Shown: positions 25,900-33,002 of the stretch, piece after piece
Layout: each line of letters opens with the position of its first letter
How positions within the stretch are numbered: position 1 is the first letter of the stretch
Origin: Sphingobacteriaceae bacterium
GTDB lineage: Bacteria; Bacteroidota; Bacteroidia; B-17B0; Aurantibacillaceae
Direction: 5' to 3'
Length of the DNA: 42,890 bases
Assembly (NCBI GenBank): GCA_947480015.1
Contig: CANKBS010000009.1
Location: 67,255 to 110,144 of the forward strand
Translations under genes and position numbers: made by a program
The notes under the pieces: model-generated
Told to the model about the DNA's origin: nothing
What the model saw: the letters and a program-made list of their open reading frames with translations, nothing else
The model's database searches: none

Positions 25900-27951
25900 T
25901 TATTTTAATTTTTTTAATAATACAACCTCAAGGCCAATAAATAGTAGGCTTAAAATTATAAATAATTTCCATAATTTCAGTCCCTCTTCTGCTTGTATAA
26001 CCAGTCCGGTAATATCATTGCGCAAGTCCTCTAGTAATTGCACCTTCGGCCAGTTATGGTCTGAAATTATTTTTGTCAAATCTTCTGTATTAAAACAATT
26101 GAGATCAGATTCATTTCGTGAATAATTAAAAGCCAAAGGTAAAATGGCTGAGTCCTTTTGCATCACTTCATAAAAGCCCGGATTTTCGATTTCGGCTTGT
26201 GTGTACAAAAATTCGGTGTTGTTAATGATTCGTCGTTCCGGTATCATATCAACGAGGGTTCCCAGCTGCTTGATATGAGGAGGTTGTTCACCATCGGTTG
26301 GACTGCTTTTAATTTTAAGTAAAACATTCGTTCGCACCGGATAAGATAAAGGAACGGATTGAACACTGCTAAGCGCTATTTGGTAAAATGTGGGCACAAA
26401 TAAAGCATGCTTCGCAAAGCTGGTATAGGCTTCGTTGAGTGGTGTTGCAAAAAGGTAAAGTGTTGAAGCATTTAATTTAGTTTGACCAAAAAAATCATCC
26501 GCATTCTGCAATTTCAAAATACTTTCATAATTAGTCTTGTTCGTTTTCACGAGAAGGTAATGCTTGTTAATGACCGGTAAATGTAAACGCTCCTCAACTT
26601 TTTCAAACACACCGGTATAAAATCCTTTGCGTTGGTCGGGTTGTTCTAGTTTAACGGTATTGCTATCCAGCGTATAAAATGTCGGCAAATTAAGGCTAGT
26701 CAGTCCTGAGTTATAAAGCTTAACGTCGCATTTTTCGGAGGGAATGATAACGATGGCCCCTCCCGAATTAGTAAATTTAAGGAGTTCGGAAACGAGTCCT
26801 GAACTTAATTCCGATAATTGATTTAGGATGATGAGATTGGCTGTTTTAAACTTGCCGTAATCAATCACTTGTTCGTTAACCGAAGAAAGATGAAACAAAC
26901 TATCGTTCGTAAATAGTGAATTAAAAGCCTGGAGCCCTTTATTCTCTTTACCATTAATGAGACATACACTTAATTGAATGGTTGAATTAAAACTAAAAAA
27001 CAAGTCATCATCAAAGGTTACCGGATAATCTTCAATTTTAATTGAACCAAAATTAAATCCGTTTTGCTTGCATTCAAAACTAAAAATCACTTCCTTCTCT
27101 GCATTGGCTTCCAGCGAAAATGAGCTGAGTGCGATTTGTTGCTTATTGAGAAAAAGTTTAACAGAAGCCAATTCAATGAGTTTAGTGCCTTTGTTTTGAA
27201 TGCGGGCGTGCAGTTTTTGTATGAATCCTTTTTGTTGCAATGGTTTTTCAAACCAACAGGTATCCACATAACAATTGTTTACCAGAATAGCATTCAAAGG
27301 CACCAAAGTTATTTGAACGCTTGTATCGACTTGTATTTTATTTAAATCAAAGCTACTGCGCTGGGCATCTGAAAAAACATATATTTTTTTATTATCGAGA
27401 TTGCTGGTTTTTAAAAAATCGTTTTGTCGGTTTATTACTTCACTTAAAAAACGTGGCGAGGCCGTGATCTTTAGCGCTTCAATCACATTGAGAGCATCTT
27501 CTTTGGAATAAAAACGCTGGTGTTTGCCTTCAAAATCATTGCTAATAATTTGAAAACGATCGGCATTTGAATAGGCCTTAACTACTTCCTTAGCGCGGGT
27601 TTTGGCGATTTCAAAAAGCGGGCCTTGTTTCTCTACCATTTGCATGCTGAATGAGTTATCGACATACAAACTTAAGGCGGTGGCTCCAGCTTGCTTGATG
27701 GCATTATTTTTATTGGGAATAAAAGGCTGACAAAAGGCCAGAACCAAGGCGGCCAGACTTAAGCAGCGGGCAGCCAGGATAAGAAGTTCTTTTAATCGGG
27801 ATTTGGATTTACTTTCCTGCTGTAATTCCCTCAGAAATTTAACATTCGTAAAATAAACCTTTTTGTACTTTCTAAAATTGAACAGGTGAATAATGATTGG
27901 AACCGCTACCACCGCTAGAGCCCATAAAAACAAGGGGTGTACAAATGTCAT
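25900..27951 (-). CDS. BatA-domain / von Willebrand A membrane protein
   Basis: 683 residues. The N-terminal ~85 residues are the Bacteroides aerotolerance N-terminal domain: FVHPLFLWALAVVAVPIIIHLFNFRKYKKV, shown here in part as PLFLWALAVVAVPIIIHLFN, then FLRELQQESKSKSRLKELLI and a second helix. A vWA-like domain begins near residue 93 with LYVDNSFSM, a DxSxS MIDAS motif. A long beta-rich middle follows, and a C-terminal helix (LFIILSLLFIGLEVVLLKK) anchors the other end. Proteins of this layout are common in Bacteroidota and are thought to act at the inner membrane; their substrate is not established. First gene of a two-gene minus-strand unit with the dihydroorotase-like gene. Confidence 0.88.
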   Translation of the reverse strand: MTFVHPLFLWALAVVAVPIIIHLFNFRKYKKVYFTNVKFLRELQQESKSKSRLKELLILAARCLSLAALVLAFCQPFIPNKNNAIKQAGATALSLYVDNSFSMQMVEKQGPLFEIAKTRAKEVVKAYSNADRFQIISNDFEGKHQRFYSKEDALNVIEALKITASPRFLSEVINRQNDFLKTSNLDNKKIYVFSDAQRSSFDLNKIQVDTSVQITLVPLNAILVNNCYVDTCWFEKPLQQKGFIQKLHARIQNKGTKLIELASVKLFLNKQQIALSSFSLEANAEKEVIFSFECKQNGFNFGSIKIEDYPVTFDDDLFFSFNSTIQLSVCLINGKENKGLQAFNSLFTNDSLFHLSSVNEQVIDYGKFKTANLIILNQLSELSSGLVSELLKFTNSGGAIVIIPSEKCDVKLYNSGLTSLNLPTFYTLDSNTVKLEQPDQRKGFYTGVFEKVEERLHLPVINKHYLLVKTNKTNYESILKLQNADDFFGQTKLNASTLYLFATPLNEAYTSFAKHALFVPTFYQIALSSVQSVPLSYPVRTNVLLKIKSSPTDGEQPPHIKQLGTLVDMIPERRIINNTEFLYTQAEIENPGFYEVMQKDSAILPLAFNYSRNESDLNCFNTEDLTKIISDHNWPKVQLLEDLRNDITGLVIQAEEGLKLWKLFIILSLLFIGLEVVLLKKLK

Positions 27952-28034
27952 AATTCATAAAAATACAACTTTGGGCAGAAGCATACAAGCGCTTTTTTAA
28001 ATTTTAAGAAAGATTTATACAGCTAAAAATGCTT

Positions 28035-28065
28035 GTTGAGCGTAAAATCTTTTTTTGTATATTTA
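28035..28065 (+). promoter_or_regulatory. Candidate promoter GTTG - 19 bp - TATATTTA
   Basis: GTTG (28035-28038) and TATATTTA (28058-28065) are 19 bp apart, each one base from the TTTG/TAnnTTTG consensus. The -7 box ends 21 bp before the ATG at 28087. It lies in the divergent gap between the BatA gene and the membrane hypothetical. Confidence 0.5.
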
Positions 28066-28086
28066 CCTTAACAATTAAATCTCATT

Positions 28087-28725
28087 ATGAACTCCGCTTT
28101 TGCTTCCATTGGAAAAAACCTGATTTTATTAGGGGTCGTTTTGTTATCAAGTTTGAATTTTTTTTATGCCTGGTTTAATTGGAAAGAAATGATGGGCATT
28201 GAAATCTTTGCAGGCTTTGCCTATATTTTCTTGAGTTGTTATGAGTATTTAAATGCCAGTTACAAAGCTTCCTTGCCTATTCAACGTTATCCATATTTTT
28301 CAAGTCACTTCATCATGTTCAGATCACTTAAAATAGGTGTTTTTCTGGCCTTTGCGGTTCTCCTCTTTAGCTCAGGCAGCGGCTTAAAATACATGTATCC
28401 CATATGTTTAATAATCGCATTAACCGAAGGCTGTATGCTGGTTTTAAAATACCGAAACTCACTTTGCTTTGTAAATATTTATGCGAATTATTTGTTAATT
28501 GCCGAAAATAAATTCACGAAACTTTTTGCTTCAGAAATCATGGTGATTGAATTCAGACATGACATTTTCTATTTTGTAAAAAAGAATACCAAAACAGTTA
28601 CCGTTAAACTTGATCATATACGCGATAAGGAAAATTTTTTAATGGCAATCAATAATTGGATTAACCGAAACAATGTTTTGGTTAGCGCCGAATCAAAAGT
28701 GAAAATCAAAGAACTAATCGATTAA
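28087..28725 (+). CDS. Hypothetical four-helix membrane protein
   Basis: 212 residues. Four hydrophobic segments (LILLGVVLLSSLNFFYAWF, IEIFAGFAYIFLSCYEYL, IGVFLAFAVLLFSSG, MYPICLIIALTEGCMLVL) are followed by a soluble ~80-residue C-terminal domain with alternating strands (VIEFRHDIFYFVKKNTKTV) and a terminal helix. That tail looks like a small PH-type fold, but the resemblance is weak. No catalytic motif. It stands alone, divergent from the BatA-domain gene. Confidence 0.75.
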   Translation: MNSAFASIGKNLILLGVVLLSSLNFFYAWFNWKEMMGIEIFAGFAYIFLSCYEYLNASYKASLPIQRYPYFSSHFIMFRSLKIGVFLAFAVLLFSSGSGLKYMYPICLIIALTEGCMLVLKYRNSLCFVNIYANYLLIAENKFTKLFASEIMVIEFRHDIFYFVKKNTKTVTVKLDHIRDKENFLMAINNWINRNNVLVSAESKVKIKELID

Positions 28726-28897
28726 ACAAAAAAAACATCACTCTCTTTATTTATCCCTACTTCCTTTTATCCTTATTCTTATAGGCACTTTTTCCTTTAC
28801 CCTGGTTAAAATCCCTTTTTTCTGAATTAGTGACCAAAAAACGAAAAATTTTAGTTTTTTGAAGCAAGATACGAAGTATTGAGGCTGAGCTAAAAAG

Positions 28898-28927
28898 AAA
28901 AAACCCTGAAAATATTGATTTTCAAGG
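28898..28927 (-). terminator. Terminator downstream of the minus-strand tRNA
   Basis: Read on the minus strand, CCTTGAAAAT pairs with ATTTTCAGGG (28918-28927 and 28904-28913) across a 4-nt loop, followed by six T (28903-28898). It lies just after the tRNA 3' end at 28936. Confidence 0.85.
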
Positions 28928-28935
28928 CTTTACTG

Positions 28936-29009
28936 TAGCGGAAACGAGAGTTGAACTCGTGACCTCAGGGTTATGAATCCTGCGCTCTAACCATCTGAGC
29001 TATCCCGCC
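28936..29009 (-). tRNA. tRNA-Met (anticodon CAT), elongator type
   Basis: 74 nt cloverleaf. The acceptor stem GGCGGGA / TTCCGCT has G-T wobbles at pairs 1 and 6, and the discriminator is A. The D arm is GCTC AGATGGTTA GAGC, the anticodon loop TTCATAA with CAT, the variable loop AGGTC, and the T arm ACGAG TTCAACT CTCGT. CCA is not encoded. The anticodon stem lacks the three G-C pairs of initiator tRNA, so this is elongator Met; an Ile tRNA with a modified CAT anticodon cannot be fully excluded. Confidence 0.93.
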
Positions 29010-29021
29010 ATTTTCGGGCTG

Positions 29022-29053
29022 CAAATATATAACATTCAGACTCAATTCCCAAA
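29022..29053 (-). promoter_or_regulatory. Promoter of the tRNA gene: TTTG - 20 bp - TATATTTG
   Basis: On the minus strand TTTG (29053-29050) and TATATTTG (29029-29022) are both exact consensus elements, 20 bp apart. They lie 12 bp upstream of the mature tRNA 5' end. This is one of the two best promoter matches in the window. Confidence 0.75.
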
Positions 29054-29121
29054 ACAAAATTATTTGAGATTTTAATTTGCTTTCTTGTAAAAATTTTATA
29101 CATTTCACAAAATTTTTAAGT

Positions 29122-30171
29122 ATGTCGAAAAAGAGCAAGGATTCGTCTGGTAAAACCGGAAAGAAAAGTCCGGTTAAAAAAACCACGAAAAATGATAAAA
29201 AGCCTTCGGCGAAGAGTAAGCCTGCCAAAAAAGCTGTGACTAAGAAGGTAATTGTTAAAAAAGTTACCAAAGTCCCTTCAAAAAAAGCTCCCTCTAAACC
29301 TGTTTCAGTAAAAAAACAGCTGGCTAAAAAAATACTTGTTAAAAAGGCTGTAAAATCTGAAAAATCTAAAGTTGTTCCGGCTGCAAAAACTAAAAATGTT
29401 GTTGTAAAATCTTCTCCGGCTAAAAAAGCAAACACTGTTAAAGTGGCGATAAAACCTTCAAAATCAGCAGCAGTGAGTGCAAAAGCTATCATAACTGCTA
29501 AAAACACTGCGATTAAGCGCGAAAAGGTTGTTACGAAAGCAATTCCTGCTGGGTCTGCTCCTAAAAAAGAATCGGCTAGCGCTATTGAAAAAGCTAAAAA
29601 ATCGGAAGAATTAATTACTAAAAAACAATTAGCCGAAAAACGCTCATTAGAGGTTTTAGCTATTACAAATACCATACCCGTAAAAGCAAAAAATGAGATT
29701 TCCCAATCAAAAATCGCCTCCATTTCGCATTCCATTACCAATCCTATTAAGAAAACCGATTCTTATGCGGTAAAACCCGAAAAAGAACCCAATGGTAAAT
29801 TTGAACTTGAATTTGTGGTGCATTCTTCTGCCGAGATGTTATATGAGTTTTTATCTACACCAAGTGGACTTTCTGAATGGTTTTGTGACGATTTAAATAT
29901 TCGCAATGGTATTTATACCTTTATTTGGGACGATCAGTTACAACAAGCCCGTTTACTCAAAACAGTTGAACTTCATTTGGTTCGTTTTCAGTGGGTAGAT
30001 AAAACAGATGGTTCTTATTTTGAATTTAGAATTCAACGTGACGATTTAACCAACGATATTTCACTCATCATCACCGACTTTGCTGAAAATGTATCAGACC
30101 GTGAATCATCTAAATTATTATGGCATAGTCAAATTGAGAAGCTCATGCATGTGATCGGCTCAATCTTCTAA
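29122..30171 (+). CDS. Histone-H1-like Lys/Ala-rich tail fused to a START-like domain
   Basis: 349 residues from the ATG at 29122; the frame runs a little further upstream but MSKKSKDSSG is the natural start. Residues 1-225 are a low-complexity basic tail of Lys, Ala, Val, Ser and Pro with repeated KKA, SPAKKA and KPS words, like eukaryotic histone H1 tails and bacterial H1-like proteins. Residues 226-349 are a complete START-like/AHSA1-type domain: KFELEFVVHSSAEMLYEFLS, TPSGLSEWF, YTFIWDD, YFEFRIQRDD and LWHSQIEKLM. That ~125-residue domain is commonly a free-standing protein in Bacteroidota. No methionine sits at the junction, so it cannot be two genes in this frame. DNA or nucleoid binding is inferred from the tail only. 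Confidence 0.88.
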   Translation: MSKKSKDSSGKTGKKSPVKKTTKNDKKPSAKSKPAKKAVTKKVIVKKVTKVPSKKAPSKPVSVKKQLAKKILVKKAVKSEKSKVVPAAKTKNVVVKSSPAKKANTVKVAIKPSKSAAVSAKAIITAKNTAIKREKVVTKAIPAGSAPKKESASAIEKAKKSEELITKKQLAEKRSLEVLAITNTIPVKAKNEISQSKIASISHSITNPIKKTDSYAVKPEKEPNGKFELEFVVHSSAEMLYEFLSTPSGLSEWFCDDLNIRNGIYTFIWDDQLQQARLLKTVELHLVRFQWVDKTDGSYFEFRIQRDDLTNDISLIITDFAENVSDRESSKLLWHSQIEKLMHVIGSIF

Positions 30172-30188
30172 GCTCCTTTCATAAAACA

Positions 30189-30222
30189 GAAAAGTCCGGA
30201 ACCAAGGTTTCGGACTTTTTTT
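30189..30222 (+). terminator. Terminator after the START-fusion gene
   Basis: AAAGTCCG (30191-30198) pairs with CGGACTTT (30211-30218), with AACC/GGTT continuing the stem, and T-run to 30222. The convergent TonB receptor gene ends 16 bp further on, and the hairpin may serve it too, although its U-run on that strand is interrupted. Confidence 0.85.
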
Positions 30223-30237
30223 GTGTGTCAGATTTCT

Positions 30238-32697
30238 TTAAAATTTCATACTCACACCTACCATAAAGTTACGTGGTGCCGACGGAGCCAGGTTATTGGA
30301 GGTATTTAAACTAGTAGCGTTGTAATAACTGTAGGTATAGCCATTCGTTTCGTACAGCTTATTAAGAATGTTATTTACGTTACACATAAAGGTGATTTCA
30401 GGAATCAAAGCCGTTTTGATTGTATAATTCATTCGGGCATTCAACACGTTGTAAGCCATGATACTGCGATCGTTGCGGCCGGTGTTATCAATGTATTGTC
30501 GACTCACGTATTTATTAATCAAATCAATTTCCATATTCTTTATTGGCTTAAAAGTAAGAATTACAGAGGACACAACTTTAGGGGAAAATGAAATTGGAGT
30601 GTTTTTGTATTCATTTTTGTGCTGATCGTAATAAACCGTATAATCGGCATTGGCACTATCCAGATACTCCACGAATTTTTTAATCTTGTTATCCGATAAA
30701 GCCATATTGCCTCCCAAAGAAAAATAACGATTCAGAATATAATTCAATTCCAACTCCATACCACGACGGTAGCTCTGAGCTACGTTCACATGTTTTGGAT
30801 TGCCTACATTGTCGATTTGACCATTTAAAACCAGTTGATTGCTATATTGCATGTTGTAAAAATTGGCAGCCAGGTATACTTTTTTGTGCAGGTATTTGAT
30901 TCCGGCTTCCAGATCAACCATCTGCTCTGAAGAAGGACGTGCACGGGGTTTATTTTTAGTAAGATCATCACCGCTGGGTTCTTTATGACCAATAGCCAGT
31001 GAGGAATAAATATTGAGAGCCGCATTCAAATCATAACTCAATCCCATTTTTGGATTAAAAAAGGTATACGACTGATTCATGTATTTTTGGTTTATCGAAT
31101 CTGAATAACCAAAATAACGGTACTCGGTTTTACGCACTTGTAAATCAACAAACACATTTAAATTGGCCACAGGTTTGTAATTTGTTTTAACATAAAAATT
31201 AGCATCGTTTTTATTGGTGGTGGTAAAATAGTACTGATGGTCGATCTCCATGTTAGAGGCATACTGCGCCCATAAGATGCGGTTATAATGTTTGCCATAA
31301 TAGGTGTTATAACCACCACCGGACGTGATAGCGAGTTTAGAATTGACTGTGTAATTAAAATTAAAAATACCGCCGGCAAAATTATTATCCAGCCATAAAC
31401 GTCGAATAAAATCTGATTTTGTAATGGTATCTATACCAACAATAACATTCGGCAAACCATAGGTCTCAAAGCTGGCGCCTGATGTACCAAACATATCTTC
31501 TTTAATAACATTTTTATATTGCTCGTAAAAGCCGGCACCTTTGGTAAAGTGTCCGGTTAAATTAAAATTGAGTTTCGAATTAATTTGATGCACCACATGC
31601 AACTGAAAATTATTTTGTTTGTAATTGTCGGTTTCGTTTTTGTAATGCTGCAGTTTACCATTGGCATCGTAGTACTCGCCGCTTGGGTTGTAGGTGCGAT
31701 TACCCTTTTTAATGGAATCCTGCGGTACATAATACCAGGCCTGGTAAGTTTTTTCTTGTCCTAAAAAATTAATGAATTTGATTACTGTTTTTTCACCGTA
31801 ATACCCGGCGGCAATGTAATACGATTGTAAGTTAGACGAAGCCCTATCGATGTAGCCATTACTGCTGATGTTCGAGGCCCGGGCATCGAGGGTAAATTTA
31901 TTATTCAATAAGCCTGTACCAGCCGATAAGGTATTTCTAAAAGTGCCATATGACCCTGCAGTAGAAATAGCATGCGCATAAGCTTTCTCTTTTAGTTCGT
32001 TTGTTTGAAAATTAATGGTGGCACCAAAAGCCCCTGCGCCGTTGCTGGAAGCCCCTACCCCACGCTGTACCTGAATATTATTAGTACTTGAAACCAAATC
32101 AGGCATGTTCACAAAAAAAGTCCCTTGTGATTCGGCATCGTTAACCGGCACACCGTTAATGGTTACATTCATGCGAGTACCATCTGAACCACGAATGCGG
32201 ATACCTGTATAACCCACGCCATTACCGGCATCTGAATTCACCACCACTCCCGGCAATTGATTCAGAATGAATGGTGCGTCTTGCCCCATGTTTTGTTTTT
32301 TAATGGTTTCTGCATCCACATTATTAAAAGCCATACCATTGTTTTTATCAACACGGGTGGCGTTCACAACAATTTCTTCCAATTGTTTGTTGGAGGCAGT
32401 TAAAATGACATCGTAATTAAAATCTTTGTCAAGCTGAATGGTATCTGTACGGTCTGAAAAGCCCAAACAGCGCGTGCTTAAAATATAGGTGGCACTTTTT
32501 AAATTTCTAAATTTAAACGTTCCATTGGCTGTTGATGTAGCTGCGAGTTGGGAATTTTTAATCCCGATAATGGCAAAAGGAACGGGCTCACCCGCAGTGG
32601 TTTTCACCTGTCCTGTTAACAGATGTTGTGCCTGCAATCCCATACTGGGGGCAATGGCTGCTGCAAAAAATACTTTTGCAAGTTTTTTAAATTTCAT
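30238..32697 (-). CDS. TonB-dependent outer-membrane receptor under a TPP riboswitch, probable thiamine-related uptake
   Basis: 819 residues. Signal peptide (MKFKKLAKVFFAAAIAPSMG, ending LQAQ), then a carboxypeptidase-regulatory-like domain at ~24-105 (LTGQVKTTAGEPVPFAIIGI). The plug follows (EEIVVNATRVDKNNGMAFNN, INQLPGVVV-like segment, GIRIRGSDGTRMNVTINGVP, IQVQRGVGASSNGAGAFGAT). The rest is a 22-strand-type barrel that ends in the C-terminal aromatic signature VGVSMKF. A TPP riboswitch lies between the promoter and the ATG. TPP-regulated TonB receptors are known in Bacteroidota as outer-membrane thiamine transporters, so thiamine, a phosphate ester or a precursor is the likely ligand. No inner-membrane transporter or thi gene is beside it. 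Confidence 0.93.
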   Translation of the reverse strand: MKFKKLAKVFFAAAIAPSMGLQAQHLLTGQVKTTAGEPVPFAIIGIKNSQLAATSTANGTFKFRNLKSATYILSTRCLGFSDRTDTIQLDKDFNYDVILTASNKQLEEIVVNATRVDKNNGMAFNNVDAETIKKQNMGQDAPFILNQLPGVVVNSDAGNGVGYTGIRIRGSDGTRMNVTINGVPVNDAESQGTFFVNMPDLVSSTNNIQVQRGVGASSNGAGAFGATINFQTNELKEKAYAHAISTAGSYGTFRNTLSAGTGLLNNKFTLDARASNISSNGYIDRASSNLQSYYIAAGYYGEKTVIKFINFLGQEKTYQAWYYVPQDSIKKGNRTYNPSGEYYDANGKLQHYKNETDNYKQNNFQLHVVHQINSKLNFNLTGHFTKGAGFYEQYKNVIKEDMFGTSGASFETYGLPNVIVGIDTITKSDFIRRLWLDNNFAGGIFNFNYTVNSKLAITSGGGYNTYYGKHYNRILWAQYASNMEIDHQYYFTTTNKNDANFYVKTNYKPVANLNVFVDLQVRKTEYRYFGYSDSINQKYMNQSYTFFNPKMGLSYDLNAALNIYSSLAIGHKEPSGDDLTKNKPRARPSSEQMVDLEAGIKYLHKKVYLAANFYNMQYSNQLVLNGQIDNVGNPKHVNVAQSYRRGMELELNYILNRYFSLGGNMALSDNKIKKFVEYLDSANADYTVYYDQHKNEYKNTPISFSPKVVSSVILTFKPIKNMEIDLINKYVSRQYIDNTGRNDRSIMAYNVLNARMNYTIKTALIPEITFMCNVNNILNKLYETNGYTYSYYNATSLNTSNNLAPSAPRNFMVGVSMKF

Positions 32698-32710
32698 TTT
32701 TTTTGTTTTT

Positions 32711-32761
32711 ACTTTTTAATTAAACATAGTCAAGCAAGGGGATTGCTTCACTTTTTAATTA
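32711..32761 (-). repeat. Leader hairpin flanked by a 12-bp direct repeat, possible expression platform
   Basis: Between riboswitch and start codon, a 12-bp direct repeat reads TAATTAAAAAGT on the minus strand (32761-32750 and 32722-32711). Between the copies, AAGCAA-TCCCC-TTGCTT forms a 6-bp hairpin (32748-32732) with no U-run after it, so it is not an ordinary terminator. The first repeat copy overlaps the 3' strand of the aptamer's P1 stem, and the second lies just before the ATG. A switch between the two copies is conceivable but not shown. Confidence 0.5.
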
Positions 32762-32919
32762 GTTCCCTCCGCAGGCATTACCCTGTTCAGGTGTTTAACA
32801 GCTGTGTTGATCACATGCTGCTAACGGGTTTGATCTCAGCCGGTGAAATTATTCCCATAAAAATACATTGCTTTTATTGCAGGCTTGTACCTTTATGCTT
32901 TTTCACCAAGCACCCCTAA
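32759..32919 (-). promoter_or_regulatory. TPP riboswitch (THI element) in the TonB receptor leader
   Basis: Minus-strand order of conserved elements: TTAGGGGTGC (5' P1/P2), GGTGAAA...TTTCACC (P3, with an inserted arm of ~50 nt), GGCTGAGATCAAACCC (the CUGAGA box and 3' P2), then ACCTGAACAGGGTAATGCC, and finally TGCGGAGGGAACTAA, which closes P1 with TTAG/CTAA. These are the diagnostic thi-box sequences. A separate 30-nt hairpin (32824-32795) is inserted between P2 and the ACCTGA segment. The aptamer starts within a few bases of the predicted transcription start and controls the receptor at 32697. Confidence 0.93.
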
Positions 32920-32926
32920 GACGCCC

Positions 32927-32958
32927 CAAAAGTACAGTGTGTAAATTGATTGTGCAAA
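32927..32958 (-). promoter_or_regulatory. Promoter TTTG - 20 bp - TACTTTTG for the riboswitch-receptor transcript
   Basis: On the minus strand TTTG (32958-32955) and TACTTTTG (32934-32927) are both exact consensus, 20 bp apart, matching the spacing of the tRNA promoter. Transcription would begin a few bases later, directly at the aptamer 5' end. Confidence 0.72.
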
Positions 32959-33002
32959 AAAAATATTTTGCAAGCCGAAAATAATGTGGAGTTTTGCAAG
33001 TG

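Noticed and set aside
28971-29741. 256-codon open frame on the minus strand opposite the Lys/Ala-rich tail
   Set aside because: It is the mirror of Lys/Ala codons, which read as Phe/Leu/Ala on the other strand, and it also runs into the tRNA gene. The plus-strand START fusion explains the region.
32732-32748. Hairpin in the riboswitch leader as an intrinsic terminator
   Set aside because: The 6-bp stem is not followed by a U-run on the minus strand, so ordinary rho-independent termination is unlikely.
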